Source: Pelargonium nanum
Lineage: Eukaryota > Streptophyta > Magnoliopsida > Geraniales > Geraniaceae
Direction of reading: 5' to 3'
NCBI GenBank assembly: GCA_036897485.1
Contig: JAYMTF010000507.1
Span: 1 to 34,780, forward strand
DNA: 34,780 bases
The translations under genes and the position numbers were made by a program. Shown piece after piece: positions 24,201 through 34,689 of this stretch; position 1 is the first letter of the stretch; each line of letters begins with the position of its first letter. Under the pieces are notes generated by a model, which had not been told where the DNA came from, did not search any database, and was given only the letters and a program-made list of their open reading frames with translations.

Positions 24201-27200
24201 CTGTTACTCTGTTTATGTACCTAAGTTATAGTTTCTTTCTTATTATGTTTATTTCTTTTTAATTTTTCATATGTATGTATGAAATATTCTGTGGAGTAGA
24301 CATCTTACTTTTTGGGTTCATACAGGTGAACCTTGTTGGTCATTTATTGCTCATAATGTGGACGAGGTTGAGAAATTTTTCAAAGAAACCGTCGAGAATA
24401 GGTCAGTTGGGACTTCATATGTCAGTTTAATCTTTTGGTTGATTTGATCTTTACATGGTATGAGTGCCTTCTTGTTCTTGAAGAGCTCTCAATAGTATAC
24501 TGCTGCCAAACACCATTTCCATAGGGTAGCGGTGTTGGTATCTCTTTCAATGCTTTTTATATAGTTTTTTTCTCTTATCTAGAAGGTATACAAATGTGGA
24601 CATCTTTTCACATTGAACAAACCCTAGACTTGTCGTGTCTTCTTGGTGTATAAGCGGTCAACTGTCAACATTTGGTTTGAGGTCTGTTCAATCAAGAACA
24701 TTTGTTTTTTTTTTTTTTTGAGTTATGTTCATAATACAACCACTCTTTGGTGATTAGAAATGGCTACAATCGGTCATCCACTGGTGGCATCAATAAACTT
24801 CAATAGACACGCATCACCTGCGCTTTTTCATCAGATTTGACACAAGTCATTGACTTCTCTTATTTGTATATTTTTTCTTTTCACATTTTCTAGTGGTTTT
24901 TCACAAATTCAAGTGTAGATTTAGTGACATTTTGAGGTTGAGGGCGGATCTTTAGTTAATTTAAAATCCCATAATATGCGATTTGTTTACACGTGCCTTA
25001 TTTCAATTAGATCAATTAGCTTTATTAATTAAGCTTCAACCCTGGCTATTCCCTATTTAATTTTGAGTCTACTCTTGTAATGACTTAAATAAATGGCTTC
25101 TATTCTACATCAATTTTAACAATAGCCTTTCATATTCTCCACAAACTCCATAGCTTAAGCCATAACCTAGGCTATTTTCTACTTAACTTTGAGTCAACTC
25201 TTGTTATGCTCTATATAAAGAGCTTCTATTCTACTTCAATATTAACTAGTCTTTCATATTCTCTACAACCTAAACTATTTTTATGCTTTCTATCCTAGCG
25301 TGTTGATGATTTCAGTACAAATGGTCGGAGTTCATTTGTTTCACAATGCAAACAAAAAAAAAATCCATTGTGGCAGGTTGACATACCAACTTGCTTATGT
25401 GGCAAGTTAGCTAGCGAGGCAGTTGGTTACCAGTTACAGGGGAGAATAAAAAAATTTGGTAGTCTGAAAACCAAAACAAGCAAGAACCCTACTTAGGGGC
25501 TGAACCTAAAATTGGAGATAGACTAGGGGAGGCAAAACCATTTTCCCCTTTGAGTTAACTCTTGTTATGCCCTGTATAAAAGGGCATCTTTTTATTAAAT
25601 ATAGTCTTTCATATTATGTACATGGTATAAGAGTCAAATTGACCAAGGGGTCACAAGTTCGAGTCCTACCAGCACCCTAAGATTAAAAATATGTTAAAAT
25701 TCCTGCACAAGACTAGAAGAAGACCTGTGCATGGACCACATGCAAAGCGATAATGAGTTTGTATGTGAGGGACATGTTAGAGTGTAACCTTTTAGTTGAC
25801 TTGGTTCTCCACATAGCGAACTAATCTACTCAAAATAAGGCATGCATCTGATCATATATTAGGGGATTCTAAATATCTCAACATCTGATCATTTACAAGC
25901 TTCAAGATCCAAGTCACTTTTAGTTAACTAATGTGGAATGTGAGTGCTATCCAATTTTAACTGATCTTCAGGAAAGATTTATGTGGAATTTATTTGTATG
26001 TTTACCTTTTTCGTGCATGTTTTCTTTTGGATAGTGTGTTGGGTTGTAGCCTGATTGTGGTAAATGTTGAGGATATTTTCTTTTAGATTTGAATGACCCA
26101 GAGTCATCTGTTTACTTGGTTTCTTATGCATTGAATTACACCTCAAACTTTCAGAGACGAAGGAATTGTTTTAAAGGACCTTGGTTCTAAATGGGAACCA
26201 AGTGACCGGAGTGGAAAGTGGATGAAGTTGAAGCCTGATTATATTCGTGCTGGTTCTGATTTGGATGTTCTTATCATAGGTTTTTTTTCCCCGATAATTC
26301 TAATTTCTTTCAAAGCAGTAAATTGTACTGTTAAATCTTATCTCATTGTTAATTTCATTTTCTAATAGGAGGTTATCATGGCTCTGGACGTCGTGGTGGA
26401 GAGGTTACTTCGTCATCCTTCTTCATTTGGTGTTATGTACCCTATCTGTGTTTATATAGAACATGAGATGAGCATATTGCTGATTCTCAGGTGGCTCAAT
26501 TCTTGGTGGGCCTTGCAGAGCGTCCAGCCGCAAATGCATATCCTAGACGGTAGGTATTTATGTCTTCAAAAGTAGTTTCGCTCCTTAGCTAGTAACTTTT
26601 CTGTTTTCTTGGATTATACATGTTTGGTGAAGAGAATTTCTTATATGTTTGGAGTATGCTTCTGAGTCTGCATTGTCATCATGTCAACTGTCATATCTTC
26701 TCATGTTGCTCACAGGTCCCTTGTAAAAATAATGAATTGTAACTTAATTGGAGTCTATCTGTCTCTCTAGCTGCTTTTAGAGGTGTGATTATGGAGTAGT
26801 TCGTATCATAATGCTTGAAATCCAGTATAATGTATTTTTTTTACTGTGTCATTATAAATGTTTATTCCGCTTCAATCGCAATATGTAATGACTCCGTCAT
26901 TGGTTCTGATTGTTGTTTTGCTGCAGTTTTGTATCCTTTTGCAGAGTGGGTACTGGACTTTCTGATGATGAGCTAGATGCCATTGTAACCAAATTGAAAC
27001 CTTATTTCAGGTATGATGTTAAACATGGCAGTTTCTTTATGTTTCACGTGATAATGATCACTCACCTCTGGCTTGCAATATTTATTCATTCACAGCTATG
27101 ATGGCTTTTTTTGTTCTCTAGATTGCCTTTTGAAATCTTTTGATCTTGAAAGTAACATGTAAACCCTTAGTATCACGACACATGTACTATATCACAGAAC

Positions 27201-30200
27201 AGTAGGCCTTCTGTGAAACTCCAAATTACTCTCAATTGCCTTTAATTGATGCTTTTTTCATATTTTTCTTGGTTGTACTTTTGTCAGGAAATATGAATAC
27301 CCAAAGAAGGCACCACCAAGCTATTATGAAGTAACAAATAATTCAAAAGAGAGACCCGATGTTTGGATCGACAGCCCTGAAAAGTTATTATTAAACTATT
27401 TCCACTAAAGATGTAATAAATATACCTTTTTGATTTCAATTGCGCAACTTATCCTTTTATTTTCCACCATATTTTGCAGATCAATCATACTTTCTATTAC
27501 CAGCGATATACGGACGATAAGATCTGGGGTGGGTCTTTGAAACTCTAATTTCCAGTTCTTTTACTCATTTAATTTGAAAAAAAGAAGCCTAAATAGTAGG
27601 AAGGTTGATTTATACTACCTTAAGCAACTCGATTGTTCTTATCTGTATCCTGACCTGGTTGTAATTCAATAGTTTCTTTTGCTCTAGGTGTTTGCTGCAC
27701 CATATAGCCTGAGGTTTCCACGAATTGACCGAGTGAAATATGACAAACCTTGGCATGAATGCCTTGATGTGGAAAGTGAGGGAAAATTATGATTGAATAC
27801 TTCTTCTATTTCTTCAATAGTGTGGTTTTTTTTGGCCGACTTTCTTAGCTTTAGCAGATTTGAGCTGATGGAAAATATGTTTCACTTTGTAATATCCGGG
27901 CTAATTCTTTCCTTCTCTTGATTGTAGCTTTTGTAGAATTAGTACATTCAAGCAATGGTACCACTCAAAGGGAGTCAGAAAATGGTAACCTGGAAGATAG
28001 TAAACCAAAACGCATGAGAGGATCTAAACGAGGAGACAAAAAGAATCTGTCTGTTGTGCCATCACATTTTGTTCAGACTGATGTTTCCAATGTTAAGGGT
28101 GAAACTCTTATATTTTCGAATATGGTTTTCTGTATCCTTTGACATTTTAACTAACTTACCTGCTCTTGTTTACTTTCTATTACTCTTAGCTCTGGTGCAT
28201 ATTTTTCTTGTCTTGTGGCTTTTAAATCTATTTCAATTTTGGTTCGTTCGGATTTTGTATCCTCATCATGGTGTTCATCTTCCTTGACCAGTATAGATTT
28301 TGTTAATCTTCCTCCCAGTCATTCTCTCGATTCCTTGCACAAAATGGTTGCTGAGAATGGGGGTGGATTTTCAATGAATTTGAACAATTCAGTTACCCAC
28401 TGTGTTGCAGCTGAAAGCAAAGGTCTCTCTCTCTCTCTCAAGTGGATTATTTCTTTATACCTAGAGATTTAATATAAAAAATCTCGCAGGTCTAAAATAT
28501 CAGGCAGCAAAGCTCTGTACAGATGTCATTCATTATTCGTGGGTCTTGGAATGCTGTTTACAAAAAAAGCTTCTTCAGTTACAGCCAAAGTCAGTCATGC
28601 TGTCTTAATCTCAGTTATAGAAATGTAAATTTTGCATTTTTATCATCGTATGGTGTATCTGACCGACTATCTTCTTCTGAAGGCACTACCTCTTTCTCTC
28701 TGATTCTTCGAAGAAGAAGCTTCAAGAAGAGATTGATGAATATTCTGACTCATACTTTTGTGATCTGGACCTTGTGGGCCTTCAACAGGTATTCTTTACT
28801 GTATCATCTGTTACTGTCTGCACATAGTTTATTGGCATAACAATGCAAGCCATGGAAAAAGAAAAGTAGAGAAGCATTTTGATGAAATATAGTATTTGTG
28901 TTATTTTTTGAGTAATTTAGTATCATAATTGCATGATACTTAAACAAGCATACAAATTGACTATTTTTTTTTTTCATTCTTTCCAGCTCTTAAGCAGCAT
29001 AGACAGGGCAGAAGATACCAGTACTGTCGAATATTACAAGAAAAAGTACTGTCCGAAGGACAAATGGTCTTACTTACACGGCTGTTGCATTTACTTTCAC
29101 AGTTCAATGGCGTCATTGTAAGCTCTATTGACTAACAGCAATCTACATTTTTTTTTCTTTTCATCTAATATATTAATTGATTTTAAATTTATATGGATGT
29201 GTGCTAAAAGCAATTTATTTATTTATTATGTTTGATTGGCTTTTAAATAAATCAAACTTTTTTCTTGAAGGAATCCAGGTTTGGAGGTGATCTCGCTGGG
29301 ACTTGCATTGAGGAGGTTGGAGCTCGAAGTTTCCATGGCAGGTGGCAAAGTCTGCAACAACCTTGCTGATGCTTCTCATTTGGTGGTCCTGTTAGAACCT
29401 GGATCTGATGTGGACTTCACCGCCGTATCAAATAGGTAATCTGCAATTTTTGATACCATGTGTTGCGTAATTGAGTGGTGTGTGTTTTTAAAAAAATTGG
29501 CCCAATAGGCCGAGCTACACGATATGTAGTTGCTCTTCCCTTTGTCCATAACCCCTCCCCACCACACTCAATGGGATTCGAACTCACAACTTCTCATATA
29601 GAGAAGTGAGTGTCTTGAACTATTGTTTTCCCTACCTTCTTTTAGATCTCATCTGAGGATCTTTTGGATAATTTGATGCATTGGGAGGAAGCTTGGACTT
29701 CAGACCTCTAATTTTTTTCCAACAGTTGATACAGCTGAGACAAATAATTATTGTTGTCTGACTTTTTCTAAGTGGCAAATGTTACTTGAACTAAATTGGT
29801 TGAGTTGGAAATGATGGAGACATAATTTCAACCTTTTCATTTTAAGGTTTTCTGAATTAACTATGTCTGGACAGCTTCACTATGTCAGAGAAGCACCTTC
29901 TATGGAACAAGAGGTTGCATGTTGTCAGATCGCAGTGGTTGGAAGAATGTTTACAAGTTGAGCAGAAGTTGAATGAGGAAAAATATAGCTTGAAGCCCAG
30001 TATATTTGAAGATTTGGTCCATGAAGAATGGTGAGTACGCATTTAGTTTTAAACATTTATTATCATTAATATGCTATGAATTCTATTATTCACATATTTG
30101 AAGCAAAACTTCAAGTGTTGCTTTCATTTTTCAGACTAAATAACTAAGCTCAAAATTTGTCGAAATATAGTTCAATGGTTCAAATCGGTTGATTTGTAAG

Positions 30201-31113
30201 CTTGTTGTCTATATTTGCACCCTAAATGCTGTATGCGGATTTGTTAACTGGATAGATGGTCCTATCTAATATACTTGGTCTTAATTTTTATTTGTTTTTC
30301 AGGAAACGTGATTTTGAAGCTCCTTCTAACTTGCACCAGAAAGAAAGCAAGAATTCGCTGTCTCCTGAAAGTAAAGAGAAACAGAGCAGAACTGAAGATC
30401 CATTAGAGAATCCCAGCATGTTGGCCTCACCTAAAAGGGATGAGAAAAGGAAAAGAGGAAGGCCTGCAGGCAAGAACACAAACAAAGGGAAAATAGGCAT
30501 GAATCAATCTCGAAGAACACGGCCGCGTCTTCGTAATAAGCCTGCTAAAATTTCAGTAAACGAATCGGATGAGGGTGATTTTTCTGATGAGAATACACAT
30601 GGAGAGTTTGTTGGAGCAAGAGAAGATAATCGTGAAAATGATGGACTTTTAGGTAACCCACATTCGGAAATCCCGAACTCTGAAATTGTAGAAGATTCAG
30701 AATCATCATGTAGAAGCAAGGTAGCTCAGCAAGAGGCAGCGGAAGGGACCAGATTGGAAAAGTTTAATGAAGTTCCTAGAAGTGAAATCAGTGGAAGGCA
30801 TGGTGGCCTAAGCATCGAGAAGCCCGATGAAGATGAAGTTATGGCTGATCCAGTTCACAGTAAGAGACCTGAAAAGCAGGAATCCATGGATGATGCAGGT
30901 TCCAGCAAGAACTCTCAGAAACTAGAAGTTATGGTGGATCCCATCCATTCCATGTTACTGGACATGATACCGAGCCTTGGAGCAAAGAAAATCGAAACTA
31001 AAAATCCAATCTTGGAAAATAAGAAACCGTCCGAAGATCCTGTTGCGGAGCCTCAGAAGAAAAAGAAAGTGAGCTACAAGGATGTTGCAGGAGAGCTGCT
31101 CAAGGACTGGTAA
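18279..31113 (+). CDS. LIG4: DNA ligase 4 (ATP-dependent, non-homologous end joining)
   Basis: Nuclear ligase that seals double-strand breaks with XRCC4. I assemble 27 in-frame exons giving 1197 residues (Arabidopsis about 1219): 18279-18626, 18961-19052, 19902-19987, 20072-20208, 20867-20941, 21187-21278, 21581-21652, 23199-23278, 23385-23422, 23510-23516, 23656-23811, 24326-24401, 26155-26279, 26369-26403, 26491-26549, 26927-27010, 27288-27383, 27480-27528, 27688-27775, 27928-28131, 28297-28422, 28490-28589, 28683-28788, 28987-29117, 29271-29435, 29875-30030, 30303-31113. Order: N-terminal ligase domain; nucleotidyltransferase with catalytic Lys257 in ECKFDGDRIQ, CILDGEM (302-308), EGIVLKD (422-428), KWMKLKP (441-447); OB fold; two BRCT domains (about 657-745 and 803-915); acidic tail with RKRGRPAGK (976-984), ending KKKVSYKDVAGELLKDW. 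Intron 1 is GC-AG and exon 10 has 7 nt. No disruption was found. Confidence 0.93.
18627..18628 (+). other. LIG4: Non-canonical GC splice donor of LIG4 intron 1
   Basis: Exon 1 must end at ...GTCGCCGCCGAG because exon 2 (acceptor aaaatag|GTGCTGGAG) continues the conserved AAEVL.RRQG. The next bases are GCAAGT, which fits the GC-AG consensus AG|GCAAGT. No GT donor at this site keeps the frame. Confidence 0.85.
19068..19088. repeat. Poly(T) tract in LIG4 intron 2
   Basis: A run of 21 T starts 16 bp after the exon 2 donor at 19053. Likely length-polymorphic. Confidence 0.85.
19705..19780. repeat. 20-bp exact direct repeat in LIG4 intron 2
   Basis: AACATGCATCTCTCTCTATG occurs at 19705-19724 and 19761-19780, with 36 bp between. 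Confidence 0.85.
21653..23198 (+). other. LIG4 intron 7, 1.5 kb
   Basis: Apart from the LINE-like fragment at 22941-23080, I see only AT-rich DNA. A stretch at about 22355-22400 has short alternating cgaatc and gattc words, also seen at 19555-19660 in intron 2, perhaps a shared old repeat. Confidence 0.4.
22941..23080 (+). pseudogene. RTE-like LINE reverse transcriptase scrap in LIG4 intron 7
   Basis: One frame reads FDL.KTCDKVPRD, resembling the conserved (F)IDLEKAYDRVPR block. After a frame change, TVYGEYQKGVHLKYINLISDLW resembles the following LWWALEKKGV..KYI..IKDMY block. The order and spacing fit the plant RTE-clade LINE polymerase. It is only about 45 codons, with a stop and one frameshift. 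Confidence 0.5.
23510..23516 (+). other. LIG4: 7-nt microexon (exon 10) of LIG4
   Basis: The conserved sequence QLCYVAFD is split: CAG ends exon 9 at 23422, and GTTGCATTTGAT lies in exon 11 after tatctag|AT at 23656. The missing codons TTA TGC and the T of TAT are found only at 23510-23516, framed by tccttcttgcag and GTATCC. Introns of 87 and 139 nt flank it. Confidence 0.85.
25027..25900 (+). mobile_element. LTR-retrotransposon-derived repeats, TRIM-like, in LIG4 intron 12
   Basis: Three diverged copies of one LTR-like sequence occur at about 25041-25144, 25166-25268 and 25548-25622 (shared words: tttgagt.aactcttgt.atg, tataaa, agtctttcatatt). The third ends ...taca at 25622 and is followed directly by TGGTATAAGAGTC, close to the plant copia primer-binding site TGGTATCAGAGC (initiator tRNA-Met). 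After only 152 bp come a purine-rich stretch (gtgaggga) and TGTTAGAGTG at 25775, a usual LTR start. The 3' LTR end was not found. No coding region is present. Confidence 0.5.
29490..29625 (-). mobile_element. tRNA-derived SINE-like element in LIG4 intron 25
   Basis: On the minus strand it begins with a tRNA-like head (gttcaagacactcacttctc), has a B-box-like gagttcgaatccc, then a GC-rich body (gagtgtggtggggagggg) and ends in a T/A-rich tail at about 29490. Its head resembles that of the SINE at 31350-31450. No convincing target duplication was found. Confidence 0.5.
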
Positions 31114-31937
31114 ATGACAGAGCCAGGTAGCTATGGTTAGCTTATACTATGTTATATAGGTGCAACTACATAAGGTATAACTGTTTTGTTTTGCACTTGT
31201 ATCCTCATAAAGTGGTGCAAGTAATGGCAACAGAAACTTAGTATTAAACCCATTTTGTATCATAGAATTGTGGAAGATCATTTTATACCAATTAGGCACT
31301 ACATCTACTCTTAAACTCCGTAAAATTAACAGAGCATAACAGACCATCTTTTTCTTTTTATGTATATTTTATAAGCAAGCGTAATAACCGAGTCTCGAAC
31401 CTGAGACCTCAAGAGAAGCAAACGTCTTGTCCCGTTGATGGTTGTTCATAAACAGACCATCTGATTGGGCGTTTGAGTTTATACACAGGTATGAGAAGCA
31501 ACTTTGCCATTTAAATGACTATCAAAAGTTTATACACGTCAATTTTGATAATTACACAATTTAAAATATAACTCACTCTTATCAAATAACCCCCAATCTT
31601 AAATTACCTTTGAAACTCATTATAAACAAAATCTAAACAAACAATAGATCTTTTGTTTTTGTAATTCACACTCAAGTACTTGCCAGTAATGCTCACTTTT
31701 GTAGTCTTTCATGATGTCCAAGGATAATAGATACAAATATTGTGAATTTTTCTCATAAAAATAAGACTGAATCAAATCTTTAGTAACTATAAAGATACAA
31801 AAAAAAAAAGATTTGATAAACTACAATCAAAACTATAAGGGAGAAAAGACTTTCATTTCTTATATGCCTGCAGTTTGCCCGCCCGGCAGCAAAATGATAC
31901 AAATTGAATACAAGAATGACGAGAAACAGTTCAGTAG
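31114..31937. other. Intergenic region between the convergent LIG4 and PRCC-like genes
   Basis: It holds the 3' UTRs of both genes and a SINE (31350-31450). Immediately beyond the SINE, 31463-31599 starts with gattgggcgtttga and ends with tcaaataacccccaatc, a weak inverted pair that may mark a small MITE. No gene was seen. Confidence 0.5.
31350..31450 (-). mobile_element. tRNA-derived SINE downstream of LIG4
   Basis: A perfect 12-bp target duplication, AACAGACCATCT, lies at 31338-31349 and 31451-31462. On the minus strand the element has a head with acaagacgtttgcttctctt, a B box ggttcgagactc, and a 3' end gcttgcttataaaa followed by an A-rich tail (ataaaaagaaaaa). The 14-base 3' motif is the same as the 3' end of the LINE at 15342. 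Confidence 0.8.
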
Positions 31938-34673
31938 TCACCAGCCATACTTGGCTTGTGTTTCAGCCTTAGTTAGGAAGCCTTTTGCTCGCCGCTCTGC
32001 AAGTTCCATCTCCTTTTGCTTCATATCAAAGTATAAAGTACCAATTTGATGCTTCCTCTTGTGCAGTTTTGATGGTTTTCCCTTCGACGAAGCAGGCTAC
32101 AAATCCACAGCAACAAAAAAAGCATAAGAGAATCTCATCACATATATAGACTCGTGATGATATTCGCAAGTAAATCAATACAAGAAACATTTGAGAACTT
32201 TATTGGGCATATAGAACACATGCAAATAAACAAACATATAAATAATCGAATAAAAAGGCTAATCAAGTCAATTGTCTACTCTTTGAAAATAAAGTGATTG
32301 TTTGATTCAAGAAGACGTCAACAATCCAGTCATCTTATATATGTTGTGCTAAGAGAAGCCAATACAACAAAAGCAGAAGCTAATCATAGAGGGTAAATGT
32401 TCAAATAAACAGAAGTTTAAACCAAACAACATGACTCTATAGTTTTTAGTGAATTTGCTTATAGCTTCAGACTTAAACATTGTGATTAGCAAATGAATAG
32501 TTACTTAAGTTCCAAAGTTGGTAGCCAAAACAGAAGCTTTATCTAGAGTTCCAATACCGCTAAAACCTGGAGTCCTGATTGTTACCTTTTTGTACATTCA
32601 TAACTCCAACATTATGGATGCTAATTATAAGCTACCGCCCCAAAGATACTTGGTAGATGAGACTTGGGAAGATGTATAGCTATAGCAATTAGCAACTTTC
32701 CTCAATAATTAGATAACTTTTTGCCAACCCTATCCTTTTTGTGCGATCAACAGTAAGCTTCTCCTTACTCTTGGACCTGTCTCCTTACTCCGCCAAACAT
32801 CACCAAGTCTTACCAATTACCTCTACCACTTTTCATAGCATTATTGATTTCAACCTGAGGTGAGTTTATATTACCTTATCTTATACCTAAATGTTTCTAC
32901 TTTTTTTGTCAGCTGTAACAAAAACTTAAAAATCCAAGATAAAATTTTCAAATATTTCAGCTACCAACAAAACAACAATAATCAGCTTGGAGCTCCATTT
33001 TCGGTCATCCTAGTTTACAGAAACTAATCCAATGTACTTCCCATGCTTCAGCAACTTTTCAAACCGAAAGAAGCATCCTTTTATCCCACTTTCATCTATA
33101 ATATCTACCCTAGCAACCTTAGCTCCACCGAAACCAATTGTCTTTTGACTATTCAACTGGTCAGCATCAAACGCAGCTCTGAATGCTAAAAGAAGTAGAA
33201 AAAAAATGGTTATTTTCAGGGAGGACACTAATGGAGATAGAACAATCAAATTCTGTTTTTTCTCTGCTATAGAGAAGAAGATGCTATGTCCCTTCATACT
33301 GGACTATAATTACACACCACCATAATATAAAGTTACTAACCTTTTGCTTAAATAATTCTATGCACTTCTTCTTTACGAATAAGTTCAACACAGTGTGGTG
33401 CACAGAAGCCATAGATTAACTAGCAAAAAAAGATTGCATTTGATAAGAAACGACAAGCCTATTAACAGTTCTACACAAATTCCAAACTTCCATAATGTAC
33501 TTAGGTACCTCGTAACATTTCATAAGCAATACAATAGTTACCTTTAGTTCAACTTCAAGTGAACAGAAACAACTCAATATTATCATAATATAAACCACTA
33601 TCACATTGGCGCAACATATAAAAAGTCACGATCACATTGAACGGGACAATGCCAAACAGAACGACCAAGATAAGTACCTGGTAAGAGGGCCCAAAAGCAA
33701 TTCCAGTTAACTTGGCCTGATCCTCCCTCGGCCGGTTCTTCATCAACTCATCCTGCTTCACTTCAACAATTTCGATCGGAATATCACTCCTCCCTCTCTT
33801 CCCTGAAACTCTCAGAGCCCGTTCATCAACCGCAGATACCTCCTGCGCCACCATTGCTGCTGACCCATCAGCCCAATTGTTTCCAAAATGACCATAGCTC
33901 GGGTTATTCCCATAATTATAAGAATCCAATCCACCATTGTACTGATCAACACCACCAGGCTCACATGTCCCATAATATCCAGCATTGTCCACATAATTTT
34001 GATTAGTACCATGTTCGTAAGTCCCATAATTCCCTGCATAGCTACCATAATCCTCTACACTCTGCTCCACAATAAACGAATGCTGGTTCTCAGCACCGCC
34101 CGAGCTCGAGGCCGGCACGTCCGCCTCGACAATAGCTCTCCGGCCGGAACCGAGAGCCGGAAGAGCACCCAGGGAGGCCGAGTTCCTCGGCGCCGGGATG
34201 CTGGACAAAAACGATTTCACGGACGGAGCTTCTGCCGAAGATTCAGATTCATTCCGCCTCTTCCGCTCTCTCTCCTCTTCCTCTTCGTCGTCGTCGTCGA
34301 GATCGACCGATTTTCGTGCAAAAGGGTTTATGGGAGCCCTAATTTGAACAACCCTTTTGGGTTTGGAAGCTGATGCGGAGATGAGGTTTTCGGATTTGGG
34401 GAGAGGGAGAGAAGAGAACAATTTGGAGGTGGGATTGGGAGATTTTTGTGGTTCTTGATTGGGAAAAATGGTGGTTGAAGGTTGGGAGGTTTTGGGTTTG
34501 GGGAGAGAAGAGAAAAGAAGTGAAGATGGAGAAGGAGAAGAGGATTTGGGGTGAGGAAGAGAAGCGAAGAAGGAGGTGGGGTTGGGAAGAGACGAAGGTG
34601 GGTTTGGTTGCAGCGATTTTGGTTGTTCTTCTTCTTCGTCGGAAGATGCGTAGTTGGCTACCAGAGAGTCCAT
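31938..34673 (-). CDS. PRCC-domain protein (proline-rich, mitotic checkpoint/splicing-associated family)
   Basis: Homologue of human PRCC, a nuclear protein linked to splicing factors and to MAD2B (family knowledge); the plant role is not well defined. Two exons, 34673-33678 and 32096-31938, join in frame (CAG|GTACTT ... tttgtag|CCT) to give 384 residues. The N-terminus MDSLVANYASSDEEEEQP is typical. Then come repeated (S/A)(S)LPxPK units (FASLPHPK, FSSLPKPK, FSSLPLPK, LSSIPAPR), an acidic-basic stretch DDDDEEEEERERKRR, a Tyr/Gly/Asn-rich middle (about residues 205-275) and the conserved C-terminal block: IVEVKQDEL...REDQAKLTGIAFGP, then KLHKRKHQIGTLYFDMKQKE and TKAETQAKYGW. The intron is 1581 bp and splits the conserved block at a position that leaves both sides intact. 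The first ATG is the family start. Confidence 0.9.
32097..33677 (-). other. Intron of the PRCC-like gene, 1.6 kb
   Basis: Canonical ends (GTACTT...tttgtag). It is AT-rich throughout except for the exon-like open segment at 33010-33185. No transposon borders were recognised. Confidence 0.6.
33010..33185 (-). other. Exon-like open segment inside the PRCC-like intron, unassigned
   Basis: On the minus strand a strong acceptor (tttttctacttcttttag) precedes 58 open codons ending in TAG at 33010-33012. The peptide contains FDADQLNSQKTIGFGGAKV and then ARVDIIDESGIKGCFFR, EKLLKHGKYIGLVS. Codon use and composition look protein-like, unlike the rest of the intron. In the reading phase left by PRCC exon 1 it would hit a stop quickly, so it is not a plain alternative PRCC exon. 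I do not recognise the family. A captured gene fragment or a remnant of another gene are possible. Confidence 0.35.
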
Positions 34674-34689
34674 TGCTAATCGGAGAGGT

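Noticed and set aside
23875-24262. Overlapping open frames in LIG4 intron 11
   Set aside because: Intron DNA between well-defined exons 11 and 12; peptides resemble nothing and are AT-biased.
33888-34373. Plus-strand open frame of 161 codons
   Set aside because: It is antisense to PRCC-like exon 1, whose family match is clear; low-complexity peptide without family resemblance.
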